From contig JAEHOE010000141.1 in the NCBI GenBank assembly GCA_016858145.1, positions 274,530-338,529 on the forward strand: DNA of 64,000 nt, written 5' to 3'. A program made the position numbers and the translations under genes. This document shows positions 11,911-24,699 of this stretch, piece by piece (within the stretch, counting starts at the first letter, position 1; every line of letters begins with the position of its first letter). The notes under the pieces were generated by a model. The model saw only the letters and a program-made list of their open reading frames with translations. It searched no databases and was not told the origin of the DNA. This DNA comes from Edaphochlamys debaryana (taxonomy: Eukaryota > Chlorophyta > Chlorophyceae > Chlamydomonadales).

Positions 11911-11918
11911 GTGTCCAC

Positions 11919-12880
11919 GGCGGGACTGCAGCAAGCGGCTACAGGCCACTACTTCAACGCGGCCGGGGTCTCAGGATCGGGCGGGGGAGGGGGGGAGGGC
12001 GAAACAGAAGGATATGGACCAGTACAGCCGACGCTGGCGTACGCACAAGCAATATCAGGTTGAGAGCCGACGCCACGAGCCCTTTCGGATGCGAGGTCCT
12101 TACTTGCACACTCGCTCTGCCGCTTCGGGCTGTGAGTGGCATCCGCGTGCCCACGCTTCCGCCGGGTGTTATGGAGCCACGCACAAACTTGCCTTTCACG
12201 CCCGGCCCGCAATGCCGGAAGTTATAGTTTCCTTGTTCCGACATATAATCCACGAAAACGGGCAAACGTCACGACCCGGCGAGACCTCATGTCCAGATCG
12301 GGGTCGCATCGACTCGCGCCACTAGCCCGAGGAGTGATACAGATATCCGTTTAGTATGGTGACTGACACAGTCTAGTAAATAGCTGACGGGGCCGTCGAT
12401 TCCGCGCACAATGAAGGAGCGATGATGTTGTTTGCGCGAATTTGGCCGAGGGGAGCCGAGCCTACGCACGAAGTAAGAAGCTGATGGTTCCGTCGACTGG
12501 GCACAAACTGGAGGAGCTACCTGCTTCGATCTGTTCGCGCGACTTCGTTAAAGTCCGAGCCGAGCCCGCTTGAGCCCAGAACGAGCCCGCTGTCGCTATT
12601 GCAATTCGGATCTGTAACAGGAACGGTAGTTGCAATCGCGGGTCGGCGTACAAAAGTACTTCGCCCCCCTCCCGTCTCTCCCAAGCACCCCCAAGCGCAA
12701 GCATAGCCCTACTCAGCCGCACCCCCCAGCTACATCGTCCTTGCATACCGTTTCCCCTTGTGCACAGCACCCCCCGAAGGTTTGCAGCGCGCCACATGCA
12801 GGGAGCACTTGTTCCAGCCTGAGGTCTGACAACCGTTGCAACCCCTCAGGTTGCCCACTCCTCAACACTGCACACCGTCG
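11919..12880. other. Spacer at the 3' end of GCP5
   Basis: No gene was recognised. It probably contains the 3' UTR of the minus-strand GCP5 gene, whose stop is at 12881-12883. Several open frames exist but none shows splice-consistent or family-like sequence. Confidence 0.35.
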
Positions 12881-15800
12881 TCAACGCCTGCCGGCATCGG
12901 AGGCTCGGCTGCCTGCTCCAAAGCCGGGTGCCCCGCCCGACCCCGTTGGCGGCCAACCCGCCCCTCCGCCCCCGCCCAATCCCGGCCCCCCCGCCGTGTC
13001 CTTCGGCCCGGTCCTAACCAGCCTGCCCGCCTCAGCCCCATCCCGCCCCAGGCTCGGGTCTCGCATTCTCACGCTTCCGCCCACGGCCTCGACCCCGAAG
13101 CCCAGACCAGCAGCGCCTGACGCCGCCGCAGCGCTGCCCGCTCCGGCTGGCCCTGGGCCGGCGGACACCCGGGCCCAGGGCTGAGGCAACCCTGCGGAAG
13201 CCAGCCCAGCAGCGCCTGCGCCTCCCCGCTGCAGGCCCGGGCCTCCGCCCAGCGCGCCCACGCCTCCTGCTGCCACGTCCGCCGCCTGCCCCGAGGTCAC
13301 TGCCGTGCCTCCAGCGCGGGCCGCGCTGCCCGCGCCGTCTGCGCCTGGCCCCGGCGGCCCGCCGGCGGCAGCAGCGCCCGGCGCGGGCTGCCTAGCGGTG
13401 GTCTGGGTCCCGAAGCTTCCCTGCGTCTGCTGCTGCAGAGGGAGCGGGGGCACGGGTGCGAAGGGGTCCTGCTCAGGTGGGGCAGCCAGGAGTACCGCTT
13501 GACTGGTCCGATTGCATCCGGGAGCCTCACTTCCCCTCCTCCGCTCCCGATACTGTGGCACCCCGTCTCGCCTGCTCCCCGCCAGCAACCCCTCTAAGGC
13601 GTCGGCCAAGTCCCCTTGGGCCTCCCACCATGTCAAGGACGCCGTGTGAGGGCGCCGTGTCGCGCTGGAGCAGACGTCTATCCCCCCGTCCACTCCCCTC
13701 ACCTGCGTGACCAGCTCCTCGGGCATGAAGTAGGTGCTGTAGACTCCGTTGAAGTTGAGGCGCAGGAGCAGGTCCCCAAAGTCGGAGGAGGGGGCCTGGG
13801 GACAGGAGGCGGGACAAAAGGGGCAGCTCAACAAGGGACACAAAGCTTTGGAGCGAGGAACCAGCAAGGCGGAAGGTAAGGCGTGGCTAGGCGCAATCGC
13901 GACCTCGACCCACCACCAGGGCGCGTGTGGACACGTATCGGATGGTGTAGCTCAGCCAGTGGGAGAACAGGGCCGCCGCCTGGGCCGCCTCCGCCGTGAG
14001 GCGGGCGGTCAGGCCGGCGCTGGCCGCCCCACCACTTGGGGCTCCGCTGGGGGCTGGGTCGCCGGGACGGCGCGGGGGCAGGGGCGAGGCTGCCGGGCCT
14101 GGAGCAGTGCCGCCGGGTGCAGGCGCCTGGGGGGTGGTGCAACGGAAGTACAGGTCAACCCCTCGAGGAGACCGAAGAGCCTGCCTCACAAGCCTGGGGG
14201 CGGTAGCTGTGTCTGGCAGTCTGCCTTGCACCCATCCATCCTAAGCTATCCTCCGCACGCGCTGCCGGCTGTGCCCCCACCTTGGCGCCCTGACCGCCGT
14301 ACAGCGCGCTGAGCGCCGCTGCGAAGCGCAGGCACGAGTCTAGCACCTTCCGCAGCGCTGCGCCCAGGTGCTTGCCGGACTCGTCGCTGGGGTGCCTGGG
14401 GTAGCGTGTGAGGGGAGGGGGCAATGAGTTCGTTGGTGGGGCCGCAAGATTCTCACACTAAAGAGACTGTCCCCTAAGTTCCACGCAACGCATTCGACTG
14501 GGTGCTGCCGCGGGTTCCCAATGTGCATCAGGGGTGCGTGTATCTTTCGGGTGGGCTCCAGGAGGCGGGCTGCTTGAAATCAGCAGGCGGCCGTCTGCCC
14601 GCTCCACCCGCGCACCTGAAGCAGCGGCGCAGCAGTGTGTCTGTGTAGGCGGTGTGGGCGGAGCACACGTCGTCCAGGGAGCGGGCCGAGGCCAGGTCCT
14701 GAGGGGCGCGAAGACGAGGGAGGTCGTTGAAATGAGGATGGTAGAGGGTGCTTCGAGGTCCGAAGGATCGGAACCGCCAACGCACCAGGCCCCCGCCCCA
14801 CCACCCCCGCCCTCACCTCCTCGAATTGCGCCCACGCCCGGTGCACAAGCTGCGAAGCCACCCACTGCTCCAGCGCCCCCATGCAGTGCAGCATGGCCGC
14901 CAGCGTGGCCGAGTGGCGCTGGCTGGCGCGAGACGCCTCGGCGTCCTCCGCCGACACCCCCGCCCCCGCCGGCCCCGCCTCGGCCGCGCCGCCCGGCCGA
15001 AACGCAGCCGCCGGCGGCGCGAGCGTGCCCAGGATGCCGCCCACGCCGGGCCGTGGGGCGTCCGCGAGGCCTGCCCCGCCCAGGCTGGCCTCGCCAGAGT
15101 GGCTGGAGCGCTGGGGCCGGTGCTGCGAGCCGGATCGGCCCGGCGAGGCGGGGCGGTCGGGGCCGCGGCCGGCGCTGGCGCTCCGGGGCGCGGGGGCCGG
15201 GCCGCCGCCCGGAGCGCGGCGCCGGGGCGCGAAGCGGTTGGGGTGCGAGCGCGTCTGGCGCTGCCTCCAGGCCAGGCACACGGCCTTGTGCGCTGCGTCC
15301 AGGGCGGAGCGAGCCCAGCGCAGCTGCAGCATGAACACGAGCACCTGAGGGAAGGCAAGGCATCGATGGATCTCACACGCGATGCCATGACGTAATATCT
15401 GGGCACCATATGGTGCCATGTGACGCAGCAAGTACAATAGCCAGGCCCAGGCCCGGGGCATCGGAGCCCGTTTTCCTAACCCCGCTCCTCGTGCCGTACC
15501 TGCCCGTACGCCCTCAGTGCCCGCCCGTCCGCCACCAGCGCCACCACCCACGAGGGCGCCACGCCCAGCTGCAGCCGCTCCAGCTCAGCCACGGACCGCT
15601 CCAGCTCCTGGAGCGACTGGAGCGGGGCCTGGGGGAGCGGGAGGAAGGGGATGCGGGGGAGGGCGTGGGGAAAGGCATGTATGGGTCATCGCAGAAACGG
15701 CACCTGAGTCCTCGTCTACCGCTCGGGTGTTGGGGCCCGGTTGCTTCCCCGCGCTTGGAGCGCAGGTGGGCATAAACAAACGCGTTGCCCGCATCGCTAC

Positions 15801-18800
15801 GCAGCGCTGCGGGGCCAAGAGCTCGGTTTTCTTTTCTCACCGACGGCGCGCTGCCGCCCGCAGAACCCGGCCCCGCGGCGGCCCGTGCGGCCACGGCCCT
15901 GCCTGCGCCCTCGTGCGCTGGGGCGGGCGCCAGGGACAGCACCAGGCTGCTGGGGGGCGGGAGCAGGTCGTCGGGGGAGGCGGAGGAGAGCGCCTCCTGT
16001 GGGGCGGAACAGATGGGTGGGCGAGAGGGCAAGGTGACAACGCGGGCACAAGCATTAAGACCCTCAAGAACTGGAACAGGGCATTGCTCGTTGGTGTGCG
16101 CCTTGACCACTTTGCAAGCCCTCAGCCAGGCCAGGCCCCTGGCCAGACCCCACCCTTGATCCGGCTCAAACATATGTCCTTACTTGTCGAGTCGTTAGCC
16201 CGGAACGCCCATCCCGATACATGCCCCCGCCCCGCCCCCACCTGCAGAAGCCCCTCCAGCTGCGCCTCCTGGAAGGGCGGCTCCCCCAGGCGCACGCCCC
16301 CCAGCAGCCCCGCCACCAGCGCGTCCGCCCAGCGCCGCACCGCCGGGGAGGACAGCAGGAACACCGAGGGCAGCGCGGCCAGGCGGGACTGGGGGCGGGG
16401 AGGGGCGGGGAGGGGCGGGGAGGAGAGGGGTTACCGGTACGGGGAGGGGAGAAGAGGAGAGTGGGGCGAGCGTGGCTGCTAGGACGGGGCAGCTGGAGGG
16501 CCAACGGCAGGCGAGAAGGCACGGCAGCTCCGCACACGCAATGCGTCCCCGCCTCGGAGCCCCCCACCTCGAGGCCCCAGCCGCCTAGCAGCTTGAGGAG
16601 CAGCGCGTCGTTCACGTGGTCAGCCTGAGGGTGTGGGGAACATTCAGTCGTGAGGCGCAGCAAAGAAAGGCCCGAACCGCGCATACCAGCAAACCTCCCT
16701 TGCTTTTGCCGCCCCATGAAACCCTCCTCCTCATTCCCGAAGCGCCTGCCGTTGCCAGGCAACACACCGGGCCCCTGCCGTGGCAGCCGGTGTCAAGCCC
16801 GCTGGGGGATACGGTCCTACCGCTGGCATCCCACTGTGCTGTGCGCCCACGAGCCTCCGTGTGCCTTCACCCCGTCACCCTCCCGCTGGTACCCCGTTGT
16901 GCCATGGCCCTTCACATGCATCGCCCGATCCTCACCCGGTCCTGCAGGGGCTCCACCAGCCCCAGCCGCAGCAGCTCGCCAGGGTGCGGCAGCCCCGCGG
17001 GGGGCGCCAGCGAGCCGCCACCGGCCCCGGCCCCGGCTGCCCCTGACGGCCCCGCACTGCCCAACGCAGGCTCGGCAGACCCAGAGCCCGCCGCCTGCAG
17101 CAGCAGCATCTGTGTGCGGAAAAGGGGGAGGGGCAGGTGGGGGTACAGCCGTGACGGGGTCAATGCGTGCGGTGCATGCCCAAATGGAACCATCCGGCAT
17201 GCACCGCGTAGGTTATGCACCGATGCATCCTCAGCTTCATTTGTGTTTACTGCCACCCTATAAAGATCAACACCCCGCCCCACCTGCAACGCGGGGTGGC
17301 AGTAGGGGTTGGCGGAGCTGAGCAGAGGCGGCTGCCCGGGCTGCGGCCCCCCCAGGCTGCGGGGAGCGCGGGCGGGTCCCTGCAGCTGCCGGAGCATGCG
17401 CTGCCTGCGAGGGCGGTGATACGATGGAGGGTGCGGTAAGTAGAGGTAGTAGAAGTGAAGCGGCGGTCTTCCACCGCAAGGATGGTATTGAGGACGCCCC
17501 ACACAGGGGTTTGCGGCCATGTTGACTGAATTGATCTGGGCTGGAGGGTGCGGCACTGATGGCACTAAGAGCTAGCCACACGGGGCGTCATAGATTCCTG
17601 GCAGGATAAAACGCTGTGGGCAGAGATCGGCAGTGTTTGCGGCCCTGTTTACTTATTTGATCCGCAAACTCACCAGGGACCCGTCAATGACGACCGCCAG
17701 TCGCCCCCGGGCCGGCCGCCACCGCTGGCGCTGCCTCCGCCCGCCCCGGGTGGGCCGCCTCCGCTCCCCGCCGCCCCTAACAACGGCGCACAGCGGGCGG
17801 GCCACCAACCGCCGCCGAGCCCCGACGCCGTCGCGAACTGCCCCGCTCCCGCTGCCGCCGCTCCTGTGGGGTCATCGCCTGGCGAGCTGGCGCCGCTCGT
17901 GTCCCCGCCGTCCCCATCGTCCTCCTCATGTCTGTCCAGGGGCGTTGTGGGGGAGCCGCTGGCAGGACGGCGTGCAGCCCAGGCGGTCGGCAGCGGCGCA
18001 TGGGCCGCAAGGGCGGATATGGAAGAATTGAAGGAGGAAGACGTCGAGGGGCCTCCGGCGGATATGCCCAGCTCAGCCTGGAGCCTCGCTGTAGCAGTCT
18101 CCATGCGGCTCCGCAGCCCACCTGCCGCGGTCAGGGCTCCTGAGCTCGGGCCGCTCGCGCCTGACGCTGCGGCAACGGCAACAGCAGCGGCGTTTGGCTG
18201 GGCTGCCGCCGGTGTCTGGTTGGGCGCCCCGCCCATGCCGGTCCCTCGGCCGCCGCCCTCGTAGCCTCCGTTGGCTGAGGCGCGCGGCGTGCGCAGCATG
18301 AAGACGTCCGGCCCATTGCTTCCAGACATGGAGGGCAGCAACGACCGCACGGCAGGTGTGGAGTGCTGTCCGGCGGGAGACTGGACGTACGACATCAGCC
18401 GCTCCATGAGCGCGCGCTTTAGGTCACCGCGGCTGCTGCTGCCGTACATGTCTCCCGAGATGCCGTACATTGCATAGGACTCCTCCAGGGCCACGGGGTC
18501 CAGTACGGCGCAGCCGGCGGCGCCGTACCCGGGCCCAGCCGATCCCGCTGTCGCTGCCTCGGCTGCCTCCAGGCTGTCGGCCTCCCGCTGGCGCAGACGG
18601 AGGGACTTGCCTGCGGCGAGGGAGGGACAATGCGACAGATAATACAGATGTCAAGTGGCGGGGGAACGGGCAGGGTCGGTACTCGGCAGGGCTCAGCGCT
18701 ACTTCAGCACATGCGAGATGGGTGCTTTCAGATTCCGAGATGCGTGCACACACCCGCAGCCATGATGCTGGTGACGAGGGGCTCCAGGAAGGGCGGGCAC

Positions 18801-21800
18801 AGGTGGGGTGCGGTCGGTAGGGGCGGGGACGGCTCTGCAGAGGCGGCAGTGCCGGCCGGGGCGGCTCTGGGTGGGGCTTGCGGCTGGGGGCGGGTGAGGG
18901 CGATGAAGCCGTCGCGCCAGAACGCAGGGTGGTCCGCGGGGACCTGGCAGAAGGGAAGCAAACGGGCAAGTTGTTCGCGTCAGAAACGGCACGCTCGGCC
19001 CAGCCCAGCCCAGCCTAGCCTGCCCGAAGTCCAGTGGCCAACCTCCAAGTCAAGTGGCCCAGCTCCCCAACTCCAATCCTCACCTCCCGCCCGGGGCCTC
19101 CTCCGCGGACGATGAAGAAGTCCGAGAGGGCTGCCGCCGCTCCCGCCGCAGTGCCTGTCCCCGCCGCTGCCCCTCCGTGCGCAGCTGTGCCGGCTGCCCC
19201 CGGCCCGGCCGATGCCGCTGTGCCGCCAGCGGCGCCGGCCCCGCTGCCTCCGAACGCGGCCCCGCTGCCGGTGCTGCCCCACAGCCACTCCGCCAGTCCC
19301 TCCAGGGAGGGCTCCAGGGCGCAGAGGTAGAGGTAGAGCAGCAGGCAGCGCTGGGCGTGGGCGTCCAGGGGCTGAGGGGCGTGCGCGGGTGGCCATGGCG
19401 ACGGGGTGCCGGGTGATTGTTTGTGAGCGGTCAGGAAGAGGGCGGTGCGAAGCTGGCACTGCAGCCACCCGACCCATATCGCCTGACATCTTCCCTCGAG
19501 GCCTTGGCCCCCCCCTATCACACGTGCTACACATGCACTCCCGACGTCAACCCCGACCCCCATTTCCTGTGACCCGCCTCCCCTAGCCCCCACCCACCCT
19601 AAAGACGCCCTCAAGCCAGCCGCGCTCGTTCAGGGCGTGCAGCCGCTCTAGCACCAAGCCGGCCTGGGGAAGGGGAAGGGGGGGCGGCGGCGCAGGGGGG
19701 GGGTGGAAGTTGGCTTAAGAGTGCGCACTGATCTGAAGACCGCGGCAAGGGCAAAGGGCCGGTGCTGGCCCTGGCCCATGCCCGATTGCGGACAGGTGCA
19801 GAGCTAGGAACCCATGGTTCCATCACCCCCACCCGGCCCCGTCATACGTACATCCCACCCACTCGCCACTCGCCTGCAGGTGCAGCGCCAGCGCTCGCTC
19901 CGGAGCCGAACCCGCGGCCCCTCTCCCTGCCGCTGCCGCTGCCCCCGCGCCGACACCGGTACCGCTGCCCGTGCTCCCCGCCGCCACTCCCGCCGCCGCC
20001 ACGCCGCCTGTCGGCTGCTCCGCCAGAGCGTACGCCTGCAGCACCAGCGGCCGCGCCACCTCCAGGTAGGCGTTCAGCAGCGCAGAGGCGCGGCGCACCG
20101 AGGGCCGGCAGGCGTCCAGAAGCTCCAGGAGGGTGGGCAGGCGCGGCGGGGCGTCGCACGCGGCGGCGGCGGCGGCAGAGGCGGCGGCGGCGGCGGAGGT
20201 GGCGGCGGCGGAGGTGACGCGCTGCTCCAGCTGCACCAGGGGCCCGCGCAGGGCGTGAAGCACGGATGCCACCGCCTGTGAGGGCGGAGGGAATGGAGGG
20301 GAGGGAGGGGACGGAGCGGGGTGGAGCCGGTGCGCGTGGACGGGGCGTGTCGAGGGACTTGGACTGCGGCGAAGTGCCTACCCCCGCTATGTCACGACCA
20401 CGGAGCCCCCGTCCCCTGTTGAGTCCTCGCCTGGTTCAGTGCCTGCAGTGTGGGCCCAGCCACCAGCCGCAGCGGCGGCTGCCGGTCCCCCTTGGGGCGG
20501 GGCAGCAGCCCCGCAGCGGCCAGCAGCCAGGGCGGCACCTCCACGCCCGCCGCCGCCGCCGTCGGCCCGCCCTGCGGGCCGCTGGGGCGGAGGCAGGTGC
20601 CGACCCAGTCGTCCAACCGCCGTACGGCGGACGCGGTACGGAGCAGGGACCGCACGGCCGAGCGTACGGTGCCGAAGGTCAGGTCGGCGCACAGGCAGAC
20701 ATCGTCGGCGGGGACGAAGCTGCGCGGGTGGCAAGGCAAAAGGCAGGCGGACAGCGTGGCGTAGCGTGTGCCGCCATGTGAGCTCAACGGGCGGCACATG
20801 TGATAACGCTCTACCGCAACAGCGCTTCGCCCCTCGACAATGAAGCCAAAGGGCACCGTCCCCGTCTCTGTGCCTACCTTGCGCTGGATGGCACCCACGT
20901 GATCTCCTCGCTGCTGCGGCCCTGCAGGGGCAACACAAAGCAGTCCGCGGCTTCAAGGGGTCCCGAGCACGATGCAAAGGGCGAACACGCATGCGAGCAC
21001 GCAGCCCCAGTCTACGGTCCGGATGAGCGTGAACAGCGCCCCGCCCCAATCCACCCAGTCCCAAGGCCCCTTTGTTTCCCACCTGCAGCGCCGCTAGCAG
21101 AGCCAGCAGCGCGCGTGCGGGGTGCGGCGTCCCGCCCGCGAGCGCCGGCGGCAGCCCCTCGGCCGCCACCAGCCGCGCCCGAAGGCTGCCCGGGGGCGGC
21201 GGCAGGCGCTGGTGCGGGAGGCGGGAGCGGCCCGCACTCACGGCCGGGTCACCGGGCTGCACTGCGCGCCTGCGAGGGGAACAGGCGCGGGGGGTGTCGG
21301 GCTTGGGGCGACTGACCAGGCGGTGCTACGGAGCCACCAAGGCCTGCAGTGCCGACCCGGCCCGGCTCCTCGACCGCACCTGGGTGCCGCTGGCGCCGTT
21401 GCGTACAGCCCGCCCGCCTGCCCCGCCGCCCATCCTGCTGCCGCCGTCAGAGGCAAGGCTGCTGGCGGCTGGCCTGCACCTTGGCCCGCTAGCGGTGGTG
21501 CCGGTGCTGCCGGGACACTGGGGCTGCCCGCCGTCAGCTGCTGAGGCGTCCAGTGCCGCGAGCCCGCCGCGCTGGGCGGCGCCGGCCCTTGCCCGCCCCA
21601 GCCTCCGCCCGCCCGCCCTGCGCCCTCTCCCATCCGAGCGCCGGGCGCCTTGCCGCCCCCGTCCTCCTCCTCGTCGCTCCAGTCGCTCAGGCTCGACGAC
21701 GACCCATATCCGCCGGCCTTCCGCCCCCCTGCCCCATGGGCCCCGGCAAGCCCCTCCTCCTCATCCTCGTCTGTGTCCGGCTCCCGTAGCTCTGCCACGA

Positions 21801-22670
21801 TGGCAGCCTCCTCGGCAGCGCGCCGGGCATCCGCCTCCGCCAGGGCGCGAGCCGCCGCCGCGCGCCGGTTGGCGGCGGCGGCCGTGATGACGTCGAGGCG
21901 GGTGTCCAGCGGCCGGTCCGACAGCGCCATGAGGAGGTGCAGGATGCGGGCATCTGGGTCGTCGTATTCGCTCTGTCGCAAGGGGGGAGTTGACAGTAGA
22001 GGCAGGCAAGGGCAGGCATGCAAGGGGAGGGGGAGTCGAAAGGAGAGGCAGCCGGGCCCGTCGCAGGACGAAGCGTCGCTGGGGCATACCGCTAGGGGTT
22101 ACCCACAAGGTGGAAAAAGAGCAGGATTTGGTACCCCCCGCTCGCACCTTGAGGCCCAGCTGGCCGAGCTGTGCAACGAGCTGGCGGATGCGTGTGCCCT
22201 TGTCCATTTGCGAGTCATCGTCGCAGCGCCGCGCCAGGCTGCGGGCAGGCAGTCGGGGTACCGTACTCGTGTGTCAGGCGGAAGTGACAGCGTGTCGCAC
22301 GGATAAGGAGTGGGGGACGGTGGCTCAGGGACTGGAGGGGTGCTGAGGGGTCGTGAGGGGTCCGTGGCCCTGCCCCCCGCCCGCGCCATGTCACCTGCTG
22401 AACCACTCCTGCGCGTCGCGGGTGTTAACGTGCAAGGCCGGCTCTGATAGCTGTCCGACCGCGTATTCATACGCGAGGGCGAAGTTGTCCCTGTCTCGCT
22501 CCTGCTCGGGATAATGCAGAGAGCCACCGCTGGTAAGCCGCGACAACCACGCGGTACTGCGGCCCAGAGCATTTACTCAAATTCACCTCCTGGAAGAGCA
22601 GGCTCCCGACGAGCTTTCTGCACAGGCCTTCTCTTCGCGCCTGGGCTTGGTGCTTGTACTTGGAGGCCAT
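12881..22670 (-). CDS. TUBGCP5: Gamma-tubulin complex component 5 homologue (GCP5)
   Basis: Spc97/Spc98-family subunit expected in the gamma-tubulin ring complex at basal bodies or spindle poles, nucleating microtubules. The start ATG is at 22670-22668, and exons run leftward through about 20 introns. N-terminal blocks resemble GCP5: MASKYKHQAQARREGL, RDNFALAYEYAVGQL (22395-22501) and ILHLLMALSDRPLDTR followed by an acidic SDWSDEEED stretch (about 21.9-21.6 kb). Core GCP landmarks follow: LYLYLCALEPSL and SDFFIVRGG (19.1-19.4 kb), PPFLEPLVTSIMAAGKSLRL (about 18.6-18.8 kb), RALRAYGQVLVFMLQLRWA (15.5 and 15.3 kb), MLHCMGALEQWVASQL, SARSLDDVCSAHTAYTDTLL (14.7 kb) and finally LLLRLNFNGVYSTYF (13.75 kb), the usual GCP C-terminal motif. 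An Ala/Gly/Pro-rich frame continues for about 290 codons to TGA 12881, so the tail or a missed 3' intron is uncertain. Large low-complexity inserts make it longer than animal GCP5. The family is certain; GCP5 is chosen over GCP6 or GCP4 from the N-terminal blocks. Confidence 0.85.
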
Positions 22671-24699
22671 TCCGCAGCTCTATGTCATCTGCTCTACAGC
22701 TACATGCCAAAGTAAAGGTGCCACAGCACCAGCAAGTCGCGCCGGTCGCCGAAGGCAAATTGCGCGGGAAATCGTGCGCCGGAAGTGGGGTGAAGGTGTG
22801 GGCCGCGCTGAGCGGCAATCCATTATATCAGTGTATTGAAGGGTGGGCACGCCGCGGCGACGCAGTGTGTCCCGCACGACCCCTGTCTGTCCTCCTTGAT
22901 TCCCCGCAACCCCGCGCACCCGTTTGACGCCGCCCACGCCCCCGCACCTCCTGCGCACGCTCTGGGTGCCATGCTGGACACTGGGCAGTTGAGTTGCTAC
23001 GTCCCCTGCCCCCCTTCCCCGCAGGCGCTTCCCCTGGCCCCCGCTCTGGCCTCCGTGCTACCGTGTTCTACAACACGCCCCGGCCGGCCGGTCCCCTACC
23101 GGCCACGTGGGCCTCTAACATCCATCATGGCAAGCGGGGCGTCGACCATCGAGATGGGCGAGGAGAGGCCGTGAACAAGCAAATTGGCTTTACCTAATGC
23201 GCATTTCATGTCCCATCAACCCCTTGTCACCCCTCTTCCCCCTGTGCCCGGGCATTACGTCCCGTTGTCAAGTGTCACCCCCACCCCGTGCCTGCTCCTA
23301 CCCCGCTGCTCCTGACTCTGTTTTCGCGTGTACAAGTTCATCACGATTCATCTCGGCCCGCCACAACCTTCCCATCACACCATCTGCGGCAACGGCCCCC
23401 TCCTTCCTGGAGGTGGGGAGCCACGCATGGCCCGCCCCGCCCTTGCCGTGCACGCACACGCCCGCACCCCAGCCCCCCTTCTCCCCCGTACGCTGCATTG
23501 CACGCCGCTCGGCCCTGGGATTCGGGGTGTCGGGTTCCGGCTGTGTCGCTTGGGCGGGGGACCCCGCCATCGGGGGCCTGTCACACCCGTACTGCCCGCC
23601 CGCCCCGATGCCCTTGAGCCCTGCAGGTTACTTGCCTCCTTCTTCCGCCATCGCCCGAGTTCCTACGCGTTCTTAGGGGTCGCCGCCTGCTCTGCTCGCC
23701 CGCCGCTCGCCCGCATGGTCGCGTACTGACGCTCTTCTCTTCCTCTTCTCGGACAACGTCGTCTTTACCCCCAGGTTCGGCTCCATGGGACGTGGGGACA
23801 CCTAGACTTCTGGGGGCTCTAGTCGCGCCGACTCGGGCGATGGCGGACCTCCCCTTCTACACACAGGCAGGTAAGCCCAGGTAAGCCCGAGGTAAGCTGG
23901 CTGGGATACGGTGTTGTTTTCCGACCGGGACGCGGGCGCTTTGGGGCTCTGTTACGCGCTGGCACCCTAACATGCAACATGGCCGACCCCGGCAACTCCC
24001 CCGCCCTCCCTCTCCATAACTCGTGTGCGTGTCCACCCGCGAGATTCCGTGCCCCTGTGCCCTCGCGGGCCCTCCCGATCCACAGGCGACGACGAACACT
24101 CGGTAAGCCCCCACAGGTCTGCGTAGTCAGCGGAACACGCCCTACGCCACAACCAAGCGCTTCGCTTCGTTGTTTTCTTCTACCCCCTCCTTCCTGCCCT
24201 GTCTCAGATAACAGACGCAAGCCCCCCCCATCCACGATGCCAGGGGGGAAACCAGTTGGGACGCCTTCCCCTCCTGAGCCACACGCGGAACACCTCGCCG
24301 CACTCAGACCAGGGCTCCAGGAGTCGGACGTCATGTGGACTTTGGCGTCTGGCATCTGGCATCTGGCCAATGTGATGCCACCTGATGCGGCATCACCGCT
24401 GTGTCAATGCCGGTGGGGGACGAAGGCACAGGGGGGGGGGTCCATAATCTCTTTGTCTGGGCGGGGGCGAGGAGGGCCGGGCGGGGGGCGGGGAGCCCGG
24501 GGGGGGGGGGGGGGGTCCAGATCGCACACACGGGCCGTAGGTACGTTCACTTAGGAAACGTGACTCGGGACCCGGAAAACTCTCACATTGCGACTCGCAT
24601 CGATGGTGGCACCAGGACGGATACCAGACTGTGGACTTGTAACGAGCTGTCGCGGCAACATGTCTTGAGCCACATTCACGTCTCTTCCCGCCGGGCAGA
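22671..24699. other. Divergent spacer between GCP5 and kinase A
   Basis: About 2 kb between two oppositely oriented start codons, so it should hold both promoters and 5' UTRs. C-rich on the plus strand, with G homopolymers near 24430 and 24500-24515. One exon-like open stretch follows an acceptor near 23025 (RATVFYNTPRPAGPL frame) but could not be linked to a gene. No core promoter element was identified with confidence. Confidence 0.35.

Noticed and set aside
14580..15551. Several overlapping 200-320 residue open frames on both strands in the GCP5 region
   Set aside because: High GC leaves many frames open. Only the frame with GCP motifs (VLVFMLQLRWA, MLHCMGALEQWV) and matching splice sites was kept.
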